A stretch of 64,000 nt of DNA from Paucibacter sp. Y2R2-4 (GCF_025717535.1 NZ_JAJIRO010000004.1:682001-746000); one strand, 5' to 3'; numbered from the stretch's first letter, positions 34,388 through 42,773 are shown. A program made the numbers and translations. The notes: generated from the letters alone by a model not told the origin.

Positions 34388-35962
34388 ATGAATCCACTCG
34401 CTGGCATTGACGCCGCTTTTTTGCATCTGGAAACGGCCCAGATGCCCATGCATGTGGGCGCCCTGCATCTGCTGGAGTTGCCGGCCGACTATGCGGGCGA
34501 CTTCCTAGAGCACTTGCGGGCGCATATCGCGGCACGGCTGCCGCTGGCGCCGGTCTTGCGCCGCAAGCTGGCCACCATGCCTTTGAATCTGGCCAACCCC
34601 AGTTGGGTGGAGGCCGAGCCCGATCTGCAAGAACACATCGTCGGCTACGACCTGCCGCCCGGCAGCGATATGGCCGCGCTAGAGCAGCAGGTCGGCCTGC
34701 TGCACACCGAGTTGCTGGACCGTGAGCGGCCGCTGTGGAAGTTCCATGTCTTCTACGGCCTGGAGCCCGGGCCCGAGGGCGAACAGCGTTATGGCCTGTA
34801 CACCCAGCTGCACCATGCGGCCGTGGACGGGCAGGCCGCCGTGGCCCTGGCCGGCATCTTGCTCGATAGCACGGCCAAACCGCGCAAACCCACGACGCGA
34901 GTAGCCGCAGCTGCGGCCGCCGACACAGCGAGCAGCGCCGTCGCAGCGGCCGAGATCGGCACCGTCGGCCTTTTGCGTTCGGCCCTAGCCCAGCAAATGG
35001 CGCAGACTTGGCAACTCGCCCGCGCCTTGCCTGGCGCCGCCGGCACGCTGAGCAGCATGGCCGCTCAAACCGCTGCCGATCTGGCCGGCGCTAAGTTGAA
35101 GGCTTGGTTGAGCAGTGAGCCCCAAGACAAGGAAGCCAGCGCACTGAGCCTGGCCCCGCGCACCCGGCTGAACCAGAGCGTCAGCGCCGAGCGCAGCTTC
35201 TCCACCATCAGCCTGCCCTTGCCGGTTTTGCACGATGTGCGGCGCAGGCATGGCGCCAGCCTGAACGATGCGCTGCTTTTCATCTGTGCCGGTGCGCTGC
35301 GGCGTTACTTCAGCAAGCATGGGCCGCTGCCGCGCAAGTCACTGGTGGCGGCGGTGCCGGTGTCTATGCGCGGCAGCGCGCGCATGAGCAAGGCCAACAC
35401 CCAGGCCACGATGAGCGTGGTCAGCCTGGGCACGCAGGTGGCGGACCCGCGCAAGCGCCTGGCCTATCTGCTCGAAGCTTCACAGACCATGAAGGGCGAA
35501 CTGGAGCGCATCAAATCCTTGATGCCCAGCGACTACCCCTCACTGGGCGTGCCCTGGTTGATGCAGGCCGGCGCACAGCTCTATGGGCGCGCCCATGTGG
35601 CCGAACGCCTACCGACGGTGGCAAATCTGGTGATCTCGAATGTGCCGGGGCCAGCGCAGCCGCTCTACCTGGCCGGCGCGCGGGTGCTGAGCATGTACCC
35701 GGCCTCCATCGTTGTGCATGGCCTGGGCCTGAACATCACCGTGCAAAGCTATGCCGATTCGCTCGACATCGGGCTGATGGCCTGCGCTCACGCACTGCCA
35801 GAAACGAATGAACTGGCCGCGCATCTGGAGGCGGCTTTCTTGGAGTTTCTGGCGCTGCCGGTGGCCAAGCCTGCATCCGGCCCAGCCAGCAAGAAGAACA
35901 CAAGAAAGCCTCTGGCTAAGAAGGCACCGGCTTCTTCTACCCGAGCCCGCAGCAAAGGCTGA
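34388..35962 (+). CDS. Wax ester synthase / diacylglycerol O-acyltransferase (WS/DGAT)
   Basis: A 524-aa bifunctional acyltransferase of the WS/DGAT family. It opens with the typical MNPLAGIDAAFLHLET and MHVGALHLLEL and has the active-site HHxxxDG as HHAAVDG near residue 142. It also shows LNDALLFICAGALRRYF and the C-terminal NVPGP segment (LVISNVPGPAQPLYLAGARV). Members esterify fatty alcohols or diacylglycerol with acyl-CoA to make storage wax esters or triacylglycerol at the inner membrane. The last 25 residues are Lys/Ala/Ser-rich and basic, unusual for the family. Two alpha/beta hydrolases follow on the same strand and may act on the same lipids. Confidence 0.93.
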   Translation: MNPLAGIDAAFLHLETAQMPMHVGALHLLELPADYAGDFLEHLRAHIAARLPLAPVLRRKLATMPLNLANPSWVEAEPDLQEHIVGYDLPPGSDMAALEQQVGLLHTELLDRERPLWKFHVFYGLEPGPEGEQRYGLYTQLHHAAVDGQAAVALAGILLDSTAKPRKPTTRVAAAAAADTASSAVAAAEIGTVGLLRSALAQQMAQTWQLARALPGAAGTLSSMAAQTAADLAGAKLKAWLSSEPQDKEASALSLAPRTRLNQSVSAERSFSTISLPLPVLHDVRRRHGASLNDALLFICAGALRRYFSKHGPLPRKSLVAAVPVSMRGSARMSKANTQATMSVVSLGTQVADPRKRLAYLLEASQTMKGELERIKSLMPSDYPSLGVPWLMQAGAQLYGRAHVAERLPTVANLVISNVPGPAQPLYLAGARVLSMYPASIVVHGLGLNITVQSYADSLDIGLMACAHALPETNELAAHLEAAFLEFLALPVAKPASGPASKKNTRKPLAKKAPASSTRARSKG

Positions 35963-36018
35963 TCGAGGCTCGCGACCACCCATGACGCTTTGATCGTTTC
36001 AACACCCTTTGTTGACTC

Positions 36019-36894
36019 ATGCCCGCTCACTCTCCATCCCCTGCACCTCGCCCCAAAAGGGCCAAGGTCCCACGCAGCCCTAAGGCCGCGCCGACGACCG
36101 AAGAACCCGCATCAAGCCCTTCGCACAATGCTTGGCCGCATCTGGACCTGCGCCCGCCCAATGCCTTGTTGATGATGTTGGAAGGGCGAGCGCCCTGGGA
36201 GTTTGCGGCCCTGCTGGCCGCCTCACCCTGGCTGCGCAAGCTGCCGCCGGGCGATGGCCATCCGGTGGTGGTCTTTCCAGGTCTTGGCGCCAATGACCTG
36301 ACGACGCAGCCGCTGCGACGCTTTTTGGACGACTTGGGCTACGACACCCATCCCTGGCACCAGGGCTTTAACTTCGGGCCTCGGCAAGGCGTGCTGGAGC
36401 AGTGCAACCGCGATGTGCAGGCCTTGTTCAAACGCCATGCGAAGCCGGTCAGCTTGGTGGGCTGGAGCCTGGGCGGCATCTACGCCCGCGAGTTGGCCAA
36501 GGAGCTGCCCGAGCATGTGCGCTGCGTCATCACCCTGGGCACGCCCTTCACCGGCCACCCGCGCGCGACCAATGCCTGGAAGTTCTTCGAACTGATGAAT
36601 GGCCGCCATGTCGGGGACCCGGCCATGCTGGCGCAGATCCGTCAGGCACCGCCGGTGCCCACCACCTCCATCTATTCGCGCAGCGACGGCATCGTGTCCT
36701 GGCGCTGCAGCGTGATGGAACCCGGCCCGCAGCACGAGAACATCGAAGTGCACGCCAGCCATCTGGGTTTGGGCATGAACCCGCTGGCGCTCTATGCAAT
36801 CGCTGACCGCTTGGCACAAGACCCGCAGGACTGGCAGGCCTTCGAGGCACAGGGCGCGCGGCGTTGGTTCTACCGCACCGGGCAGCCGGAATGA
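36019..36894 (+). CDS. Alpha/beta hydrolase (lipase-like)
   Basis: A 291-aa alpha/beta hydrolase. The nucleophile elbow is GWSLGG near residue 150 (SLVGWSLGGIYARELAKELP), followed by VITLGTPFTGHP, an arrangement seen in lipases and esterases. A late His is in VHASHLGLGMNP. The N-terminal about 35 residues are Pro/Lys/Arg-rich and look disordered, echoing the basic tail of the neighbouring WS/DGAT protein. There is no signal peptide, so a cytosolic or storage-granule-associated role is inferred. It begins 56 bp after the WS/DGAT gene. Confidence 0.85.
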   Translation: MPAHSPSPAPRPKRAKVPRSPKAAPTTEEPASSPSHNAWPHLDLRPPNALLMMLEGRAPWEFAALLAASPWLRKLPPGDGHPVVVFPGLGANDLTTQPLRRFLDDLGYDTHPWHQGFNFGPRQGVLEQCNRDVQALFKRHAKPVSLVGWSLGGIYARELAKELPEHVRCVITLGTPFTGHPRATNAWKFFELMNGRHVGDPAMLAQIRQAPPVPTTSIYSRSDGIVSWRCSVMEPGPQHENIEVHASHLGLGMNPLALYAIADRLAQDPQDWQAFEAQGARRWFYRTGQPE

Positions 36895-36910
36895 ACAAGA
36901 AGAAGCGCTG

Positions 36911-37789
36911 ATGCAAATCTCCGCCAATGGCATCGCCATCGAAGTCGACGACCAAGGACCGCCCACGGCCGAGCCGCTGCTGATGATCATGGGTCTGGGC
37001 ATGCAGCTGACCGCCTGGCCCGAGGGCCTGGTGCAGCAGTTGCTGGCACAGGGCTTTCGCGTCATTCGCTTTGACAACCGCGATGCCGGCTTGAGTCAGA
37101 GCTTCGACCAGCTGGGCGTGCCAAACATCGGCCTGGCCTCGGTGCAGCATCTCTTGCACCTGCCGGTGCGCAGCCCCTACAGCTTGGCCGAGATGGCCCG
37201 CGATGCGCTCGGCGTGTTGGATGCGCTGGGTTTGCAAAAAGCCCATGTCTGCGGCGCCTCCATGGGCGGCATGATTGCCCAACATGTGGCCCTGTTGGCG
37301 CCGCAGCGTGTCAAAAGCCTGAGTCTGATCATGACCAACAGCGGCGCTCGCTCGGTGCCCGGTCCCTCGATGCGGGTGCGCAGCGCCTTGCTGAGCCGGC
37401 CGCCAAATCCCAGGGACTTCGCCGCCGTGGTGGAGCGCACCTACCAGTTGTTTCGCCTGATCGGCAGCCCCGCCTACCCCGCGCCTGAAGCCGAGCTGCG
37501 TGAGCGCATCAAGTCCTCCTTGCGGCGCAGCAACCGCCCCCGCGGCGTGCTGCGTCAACTGGCCGCCATCGCCGCCGACACGCACCGCGCCGGCCAACTC
37601 AGCCGCATCAAAGCACCCACGATCATCATCCACGGCGAGGCCGACCCGCTGGTGCCCGTGCCCGCGGCCCACGATTTGGCGCGTCGCATTCCCGGCGCCC
37701 AGCTCGAACTGATCGCCGGCATGGGGCATGACTTGCCGGAAGAGCTGTGGGCGAGGATGGTGGCGGGCATCAGTCGCTTGGCCCGGTGA
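36911..37789 (+). CDS. Alpha/beta hydrolase
   Basis: A 292-aa cytosolic alpha/beta hydrolase. It has the oxyanion segment IMGLGMQLTAWP, the FDNRDAGLS motif, the nucleophile elbow GASMGG near residue 117, the acid in IIHGEADPLVPV and the His in GMGHDLPEELW. This pattern resembles aclacinomycin methylesterase-like and carboxylesterase enzymes. ATG 36911 is chosen because it starts directly at the fold (MQISANGIAIEVDDQG). It lies 16 bp after the preceding hydrolase, so the two are cotranscribed and probably translationally linked with WS/DGAT lipid turnover. Confidence 0.88.
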   Translation: MQISANGIAIEVDDQGPPTAEPLLMIMGLGMQLTAWPEGLVQQLLAQGFRVIRFDNRDAGLSQSFDQLGVPNIGLASVQHLLHLPVRSPYSLAEMARDALGVLDALGLQKAHVCGASMGGMIAQHVALLAPQRVKSLSLIMTNSGARSVPGPSMRVRSALLSRPPNPRDFAAVVERTYQLFRLIGSPAYPAPEAELRERIKSSLRRSNRPRGVLRQLAAIAADTHRAGQLSRIKAPTIIIHGEADPLVPVPAAHDLARRIPGAQLELIAGMGHDLPEELWARMVAGISRLAR

Positions 37790-37817
37790 AGGGGACTACT
37801 AGCGCGCGTGCCTCTGG

Positions 37818-39566
37818 CTAACGCATCTCACGATAGCTGTATTGGCGCCGCGGTGCGTCGCACTGGTAGGGCCTGACCTTGGCATCTGGCGCTATTCGCT
37901 CGCATTCAGCCAACCATTCCCGCGTGCGCGGCAGATTGAACTCGCGCAAGCGCTGCACCACATAACGCGCACGATCAGCGTCACCGCTGACCACCAAGGA
38001 ATTGGCCCAGGCGATCAGGGTCGATTCATCGCTGACATTGTGTGCGCTACGCCGGGCTGCATCCAAAGCCTCAGGACCGGGCAGCAAAAACGTCGACGCC
38101 GCGTAATCAGCCTGGTGCGAGAAAAAGATCGAGCGCTGCTGCGCTTGCGTGATGCGGTCCAACAAGCTCATGCCATTGGGCGGCTGCACCGTGATGGCCA
38201 CCACGCGCAAATAGTCAAAGAACACCAGGACGCTGAGCGCCACCATCAAGAAGCCCAAGAGCGGCAAGGGACGAGTCCGCGCCGGTTTGCGCTCTGCACT
38301 CTCTGGACTTGGCGAGGGCGGCGCCAAGGCCATGCCAAAGGCGAAAGCGGCTGGCAAAAGGAAATAGGCATACCAAAGCTGAAACTCGAGCAAGCCTTGC
38401 AACAAGATCAAACACACCAACATCAGCGCCGCATGCCGAAGCAGGGCCTCACTCGGTGCTGTTTCATTGCGCCCAAGTTGGAATGCTCGCTTCAATGCCG
38501 CTGCCAGCAATCCCAGCACCAGAAGGCCCGCCGGCCAGCCCAACTCCACCAAGATCTGCATGAGCAAGTTGTGGGTGTGATCTACAAAAGAATTGGGCCG
38601 CCCCGGCATGGGTGTCATGGTCAAAGCAAAGTTGAATTCGCCCCAACCCACACCGGTCCAAGGATGCTGCTTGAGCAACTCCCAGGCACAAGCCAGATAT
38701 TGCAGCCGTTTCGGTGAACTGGCGCCCTCGGCCAGACGCGAGGCCGCGCTGAACTGATGTTCACCGAGCTGCGACCACAAAGACATGGCGGCCCAGCCCA
38801 GGCCCAGCATCAAAGGCGTCATCAAGACCGCCAGCCGCGTCGGTCGGCTGATACAACGATCCAACAAGACCCACAGCAGCAAAACGCCCAGCATCGCCAT
38901 GCCTCCGCGCGAGGCACTCAACACCAAGCCAAAAACCAGTACCAGCAACACAGCCGGCAACAACCAGATCGCTGACGAGCGGCGCTGGGTCACCAAGGCC
39001 CTTTGCTCCGCCAGATACACCGCCGCAACGCAGGCCCAGATCAGGCTCGAAGCCAGATGATTGGGTTGACGCAAATTACCGAGGGCCCGGCCCGGAATGT
39101 CGCTCCGTGCAATCCAGACCTCGCCGGCCCAATCCGGCGCAAATACCTGGACCACGCTGACCACGGCGCCCATCAGGCCAGCCCACAACAAGCCCCAGCA
39201 CAGCGCCTTGAACCCAGCTTGTCGAGGCCCACTTCCAAGTCCTTGACCCAACATCAAGAGCAGCAAGGCAGCGCCTAGCAAGCCGCTGTAGGACAGCAGC
39301 AGGGACATCGGCAAGCCGGCCCAGAAGTAAGACACCCAAGCGGCGGCCAGCAGCAAAAGCAAAGCCCAAACAGCCGGGCCAGTACGCCAATTCACCGGCG
39401 TGGCGCCCATCGTCAGCAAGACCAGCCCCCAGCCCGCCAAGGCCGCCAGCTGATTCAAGGTGGCCGAGCTGGACACCAAATTGACAGCCAGATTGGGCGC
39501 AATTACGCAAGCCAGCAGCATGGCCAGCCATTGAGTATTGCGAAGGTGGGAATCCGAGATCTGCAT
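37818..39566 (-). CDS. O-antigen-ligase-superfamily protein, PglL/TfpO-like oligosaccharyltransferase
   Basis: A 582-aa polytopic inner-membrane protein with about ten to twelve hydrophobic helices. The periplasmic loop has FVDHTHNLLMQILVELGWPAG; the H-x-H-N...E-x-G signature is shared by Wzy polymerases, WaaL ligases and PglL-type O-oligosaccharyltransferases. It has a C-terminal soluble extension. Start 39566 (MQISDSHLRN) avoids a non-hydrophobic 41-residue extension. It is the gene directly downstream of the pilin array on the same strand, the place where Pseudomonas and Acinetobacter keep their pilin glycosyltransferases, so pilin glycosylation is the favoured role. The pilin terminator at 39,675-39,700 lies between them. 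Confidence 0.8.
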   Translation of the reverse strand: MQISDSHLRNTQWLAMLLACVIAPNLAVNLVSSSATLNQLAALAGWGLVLLTMGATPVNWRTGPAVWALLLLLAAAWVSYFWAGLPMSLLLSYSGLLGAALLLLMLGQGLGSGPRQAGFKALCWGLLWAGLMGAVVSVVQVFAPDWAGEVWIARSDIPGRALGNLRQPNHLASSLIWACVAAVYLAEQRALVTQRRSSAIWLLPAVLLVLVFGLVLSASRGGMAMLGVLLLWVLLDRCISRPTRLAVLMTPLMLGLGWAAMSLWSQLGEHQFSAASRLAEGASSPKRLQYLACAWELLKQHPWTGVGWGEFNFALTMTPMPGRPNSFVDHTHNLLMQILVELGWPAGLLVLGLLAAALKRAFQLGRNETAPSEALLRHAALMLVCLILLQGLLEFQLWYAYFLLPAAFAFGMALAPPSPSPESAERKPARTRPLPLLGFLMVALSVLVFFDYLRVVAITVQPPNGMSLLDRITQAQQRSIFFSHQADYAASTFLLPGPEALDAARRSAHNVSDESTLIAWANSLVVSGDADRARYVVQRLREFNLPRTREWLAECERIAPDAKVRPYQCDAPRRQYSYREMR

Positions 39567-39674
39567 CGATTGAAGTCTTGGCGGCGGCGACCAAGGTCCG
39601 GCGCCCATGCTGTGGTCCGTGAGCCTTGGTCGCCAGGGCGAGGCAAAGGCAGCGTCAAGGGTAAAGCGCCGGCG

Positions 39675-39700
39675 AAAAAAAAGCGCCACTGGGGCGCTTT
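39675..39700 (-). terminator. Intrinsic terminator of pilin gene 1
   Basis: On the minus strand an AAAGCGCC/GGCGCTTT stem is followed by eight T. It stands about 50 bp after the pilin 1 stop and repeats the design found after pilins 2 and 3. Confidence 0.85.
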
Positions 39701-39750
39701 CTTTTGAAACCGACCCGGCCGCCAGACAAGGCGCCCAGGTCAGCTCATCA

Positions 39751-40188
39751 TCAGATCTTCGGACGGAACTTGGAGTCGACGGTACCGCCGATGGTCCAGA
39801 TCACGCCCTTGTCGGTGCAAGCACCGCCGTAGATGACGGTCTGGCCTGCGTCCACACCACCGTTGGCCGCACCACCGGCGATCGCCTTCATGGTGATGGT
39901 GATGTTCTTGTTGGCCACGGTCACGTCGGACACGTATTCGCTGGTGATGGTGTTGCCAGCAGGCAGACCCAGGGAGGCGTTATTGGCCGTATCGAAAGTG
40001 CCGTCGCTGCAAGCGACGCCCATGCCGGTCAAGGCTGCACCGGCCACGCTGGTGGCGCCAGCCATCTTGGCTTTGGTGGTGTAGTCTTTGTAGGCCGGCA
40101 GAGCCACGGCAGCCAAGATACCGATGATGGCCACGACGATCATCAGTTCGATCAGGGTGAAACCTTGTTGGACGCGCTTCATGTTCAT
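39751..40188 (-). CDS. pilA: Type IV major pilin (copy 1)
   Basis: A 145-aa type IVa prepilin. The leader MNMKRVQQG is cut by the prepilin peptidase before Phe, giving the N-methylated [24 protein letters not shown] helix with Glu5. The globular head contains Cys in GVACSDG and GGACTDKG, which should form the C-terminal disulfide loop. ATG 40188 follows AGGAG (40198-40202). It is about ten residues different from copy 2. It has its own sigma54-like promoter (40,240-40,255) and terminator. It ends in RPKI with no C-terminal Ser, the residue glycosylated in some Pseudomonas pilins. Confidence 0.95.
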   Translation of the reverse strand: MNMKRVQQGFTLIELMIVVAIIGILAAVALPAYKDYTTKAKMAGATSVAGAALTGMGVACSDGTFDTANNASLGLPAGNTITSEYVSDVTVANKNITITMKAIAGGAANGGVDAGQTVIYGGACTDKGVIWTIGGTVDSKFRPKI

Positions 40189-40239
40189 GACGATTGCTCC
40201 TGGGGAGGGGTGTTGAGAGGTAGAGACACCCCCCCTGAA

Positions 40240-40255
40240 TGCAGGGGTCGTGCCA
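40240..40255 (-). promoter_or_regulatory. Sigma54-type promoter of pilin 1
   Basis: Reading the minus strand, TGGCACGACCCCTGCA matches the -24 TGGCAC / -12 TGC pattern with correct spacing. It would start the transcript about 40 nt before the pilin ATG. Confidence 0.8.
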
Positions 40256-40312
40256 GCTATTTGGGCGCCTTTTTTCGTGAGCTTTGTCACGATAAGGACT
40301 CTGCCAAGTCAA

Positions 40313-40339
40313 TCGAGCTGACAAATTTCGTCAGCTCGA
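40313..40339. promoter_or_regulatory. Upstream activator site of pilin 1 (PilR-type candidate)
   Basis: TCGAGCTGAC and GTCAGCTCGA form a perfect 10-bp inverted repeat around AAATTTC, 58 bp upstream of the sigma54 promoter. A second element, CAAAGTGACCATATTTG (40,366-40,382), is 48 bp further up. Binding by a PilR-like activator is inferred from the sigma54 context. Confidence 0.55.
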
Positions 40340-40471
40340 CTGGCGCAAATGGGTGATACCTCCCGCAAAGTGACCATATTTGTCGGCCGCTTGACCCTCG
40401 TGCACGGCCTTGTCTGCCGAGTTCAAGTGATCGAACCTTGAAAGATCCTGTGGCAGAGGATCGCTGGGCCG

Positions 40472-40497
40472 AAAAAAAAGCGCCCAAGGGGCGCTTT
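40472..40497 (-). terminator. Intrinsic terminator of pilin gene 2
   Basis: On the minus strand an AAAGCGCCC/GGGCGCTTT stem is followed by a run of T, about 50 bp after the pilin 2 stop. Confidence 0.85.
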
Positions 40498-40548
40498 CTT
40501 CTTCAGCACAGAGTCGCCGCCTGATGGCCGCGCGCGCTCAGGCTGAAC

Positions 40549-40986
40549 TTAGAGCTTCGGACGGAACTTCGAGTCCACCGAACCACTGATGGTCCAGATC
40601 ACACCCTTGGCGGTGCAAGCACCGCCGTAGATGATGGTCTGACCGGCATCGACACCGCCGTTGGCGGCGCCACCGGCAATCGCCTTCATGGTGATGGTGA
40701 TGTTCTTATTGGCCACGGTCACGTCAGACACGTACTCGCTGGTGATGGTGTTGCCAGCCGGCAAGCCCAGAGAAGCATTGTTCGCGGTATCGAAGGAGCC
40801 ATCACTGCAGGCGATGCCCATGCCGGTCAAGGCAGCACCGGCCACGCTGGTGGCTCCAGCCATCTTGGCCTTGGTGGTGTAGTCCTTGTAGGCCGGCAGA
40901 GCCACAGCAGCCAAGATGCCAATGATGGCGACGACGATCATCAATTCGATCAGGGTGAAACCTTGTTGAGCACGCTTCAGGGACAT
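40549..40986 (-). CDS. pilA: Type IV major pilin (copy 2)
   Basis: A 145-aa prepilin: leader MSLKRAQQG, then [10 protein letters not shown] with Glu5. Paired cysteines are in GIACSDG and GGACTAKG. It differs from copy 1 in about ten residues (leader, V/I, T/S, D/A, G/S exchanges) and ends in RPKL. It has its own promoter, activator sites and terminator, so it is expressed as an independent unit. It could provide antigenic or functional variation, or be a recombination partner of the other copies. Confidence 0.95.
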   Translation of the reverse strand: MSLKRAQQGFTLIELMIVVAIIGILAAVALPAYKDYTTKAKMAGATSVAGAALTGMGIACSDGSFDTANNASLGLPAGNTITSEYVSDVTVANKNITITMKAIAGGAANGGVDAGQTIIYGGACTAKGVIWTISGSVDSKFRPKL

Positions 40987-41027
40987 AGAAACCTTCGCTA
41001 CCGAGTTGTATTGGAAACACTTCTTTA

Positions 41028-41043
41028 CGCAGGGTGCGTGCCA
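41028..41043 (-). promoter_or_regulatory. Sigma54-type promoter of pilin 2
   Basis: The minus strand reads TGGCACGCACCCTGCG, with -24 TGGCAC and -12 TGC at standard spacing, about 30 nt of leader before the ATG at 40986. Confidence 0.75.
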
Positions 41044-41104
41044 GCAAAGCGAGCGTCTTCACTTGTGCGCTTTGTCACGCCTAGGTCCCTGGCAGGCAGA
41101 CGCG

Positions 41105-41123
41105 ACTGACAAATTTGGTCAGT
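41105..41123. promoter_or_regulatory. Upstream activator site of pilin 2
   Basis: ACTGAC and GTCAGT surround AAATTTG, 62 bp upstream of the promoter. A second element CAAAGTGACCAAATTTG (41,153-41,169) lies about 47 bp further up, matching the arrangement at pilin 1. Confidence 0.55.
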
Positions 41124-41214
41124 TTGCTGGACGGAAAACGGCCCAGGGCTTTCAAAGTGACCAAATTTGCCCTGGGCTTGGTGGAGCGATGGCTGGCACA
41201 TGAAAAGTTCTGGC

Positions 41215-41242
41215 AAAGAAAAAGCGCCCTCGCTGGGCGCTT
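41215..41242 (-). terminator. Intrinsic terminator of pilin gene 3
   Basis: On the minus strand AAGCGCCC/GGGCGCTT forms an 8-bp stem followed by TTTTTCTTT, about 50 bp after the pilin 3 stop. Confidence 0.8.
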
Positions 41243-41293
41243 AATTTGCAAGCCAAGCCGAGCGCCGGGTCAAGCGCTCAACTCAGATCAAGA

Positions 41294-41731
41294 TCAGAGC
41301 TTCGGACGGAACTTGGAGTCCACCGTGCCACTGATGGTCCAGACCACACCTTTGTCGGTGCAATCGCCCCCGTAGATGACGGTTTGGCCTGCATCGACGC
41401 CGCCATTGGCTGCGCCACCTGCGATCTGCTTCATGGTGATGGTGATGTTCTTGTTGGCTACGGTCACGTCGGACACGTATTCGCTGGTGATCGTGTTGCC
41501 AGCGGGCAGACCCAGGGAGGCGTTATTGGCCGTGTCAAAGGACCCATCGCTGCAAGCCACGCCCATGCCCGTTAGAGCCGAGCCAGCCACACTGGTGGCG
41601 CCGGCCATCTTGGCCTTGGTGGTGTAGTCCTTGTAGGCCGGCAGAGCAACGGCAGCCAAAATGCCGATGATGGCCACAACAATCATCAGTTCGATCAAGG
41701 TAAAGCCTTGTTGAGCGCGCTTCATATTCAT
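41294..41731 (-). CDS. pilA: Type IV major pilin (copy 3)
   Basis: A 145-aa prepilin: leader [19 protein letters not shown] with Glu5, cysteines in GVACSDG and GGDCTDKG, end RPKL. Differences from copies 1 and 2 include A/S in the head and MKQ for MKA, with D for A before the second Cys. It is the first pilin in the direction of transcription, with its own sigma54-like promoter and terminator. Its upstream region is more diverged than those of copies 1 and 2. Confidence 0.95.
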   Translation of the reverse strand: MNMKRAQQGFTLIELMIVVAIIGILAAVALPAYKDYTTKAKMAGATSVAGSALTGMGVACSDGSFDTANNASLGLPAGNTITSEYVSDVTVANKNITITMKQIAGGAANGGVDAGQTVIYGGDCTDKGVVWTISGTVDSKFRPKL

Positions 41732-41781
41732 GACGAAAGCTCCTGAAGAGAGGTGTTAAGGGGAAGAGGCAACACCCTTGA

Positions 41782-41797
41782 CGCATCAGCCATGCCA
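41782..41797 (-). promoter_or_regulatory. Sigma54-like promoter of pilin 3
   Basis: The minus strand reads TGGCATGGCTGATGCG. The -24 TGGCA and -12 TGC are present at the right spacing, but the match is weaker than for copies 1 and 2. Leader length is about 40 nt. Confidence 0.6.
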
Positions 41798-41851
41798 AGC
41801 TTTGAAACGTGAAATACCGCACAGTTCCTTGCACTGACCCGCCCGGACGCA

Positions 41852-41864
41852 GACAAATCTTGTC
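41852..41864. promoter_or_regulatory. Upstream activator site of pilin 3
   Basis: GACAA-ATC-TTGTC is a small dyad 55 bp upstream of the promoter. A related GTGACAAGTTTT (41,901-41,912) is about 48 bp further up, keeping the two-site spacing seen at the other pilins. Confidence 0.45.
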
Positions 41865-41943
41865 GCAATGACGAAAAAAATTGGCAATCCTGGCGCCAGG
41901 GTGACAAGTTTTTACCGCGGCGTTCCAGACCAACTCGGCCATG

Positions 41944-41966
41944 AAAAAAGCGCCGCAATGCGGCGC
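41944..41966 (-). terminator. Intrinsic terminator of the phosphodiesterase-like gene
   Basis: On the minus strand GCGCCGC/GCGGCGC forms a 7-bp stem with a 3-nt loop followed by TTTTTT. It lies about 35 bp after the stop at 42000. Confidence 0.8.
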
Positions 41967-41999
41967 CTTAGGCAAGGGCAGACGCGCTAAGAAGTACGC

Positions 42000-42773
42000 T
42001 CAAAACTCCATCAAATCCCCAGCCTGCAAGGCGCGAATGCGGTGCGGAGTTTGCAGCGCGGCTACGGCGCTCATCACCGCCTCGCCTTCGCCAGGTTTGA
42101 TATGGGTGATGTGCACCGCCACGCTGCCGGCCAACTGAGCCAGTTCGGGGCCGAGACTGGCGGGGCAGTGGTGCCGGCTGACGCGGGCGAGCTGGGCTTC
42201 ATCGTCGCCGAAGGCGGTTTCGATGACCAAATGGGCGATCGACAGGCTGGACAGTCGTTGCCACAGCGCCGGATTCGGCCCGGTGTCGCCGGTGAAGACC
42301 CAGCTGCCTTGCGCGCCGTGCACCGCAAAGCCCACGGCCGGCACGGTGTGGGCCGCGCTCAAGACTTCGATCTCGCGGGAGCCCAAGTGCAAGGTTTGGC
42401 CGAGTTCAAAAGCATGCAGGCTCAGCACCGGGCGCTCGGGGCTGGGCAGGCGTGTGAAGTCGGGCCAGATCACGCCATTGAAGATGTGCTTGCGCAAGGC
42501 ATCCAAGGTCTCGGGCAGGGCATGCACCTGAATGGGCGGACGACCGGCGGCCTCGCGCTCGCGCAAGACGGTATCGGCCAGCAAGGGAATGGCGAGGATA
42601 TGGTCCAGATGCGAATGGCTGACCAGAATGTGGTCAATGCGCACCAGTTCTTGCAAAGACAGATCGCCAACGCCGGTGCCGGCGTCGATCAAGACGTCGT
42701 CATCAAGGAGAAAAGCGGTCGTTTTGTAAGCGGCTGCAATGGCGCCGGAACAACCCAGGACGCGTATTTTCAT
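42000..42773 (-). CDS. MBL-fold hydrolase, class II 3',5'-cyclic-nucleotide phosphodiesterase-like
   Basis: A 257-aa metallo-beta-lactamase-fold protein. The metal motif HxHxDH appears as SHSHLDH near residue 55. Further ligands are the His of SAAHTVP, the Asp of VFTGDTGPN and the His of VHITHIKPG; the ITHIKPG end is characteristic of class II cyclic AMP phosphodiesterases. ATG 42773 starts at the MKIRVLGCSG strand, which is where the family begins. It is a cytosolic enzyme that probably hydrolyses cAMP, or a related substrate. It lies next to the pilin array but has a separate terminator. It is divergent from the SNF2 helicase gene. Confidence 0.75.
   Translation of the reverse strand: MKIRVLGCSGAIAAAYKTTAFLLDDDVLIDAGTGVGDLSLQELVRIDHILVSHSHLDHILAIPLLADTVLREREAAGRPPIQVHALPETLDALRKHIFNGVIWPDFTRLPSPERPVLSLHAFELGQTLHLGSREIEVLSAAHTVPAVGFAVHGAQGSWVFTGDTGPNPALWQRLSSLSIAHLVIETAFGDDEAQLARVSRHHCPASLGPELAQLAGSVAVHITHIKPGEGEAVMSAVAALQTPHRIRALQAGDLMEF

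Noticed and set aside
32349-34535. Minus-strand open frame of 728 codons across receptor 6
   Set aside because: It is an antisense shadow of a real gene, without recognisable motifs or a ribosome-binding site.
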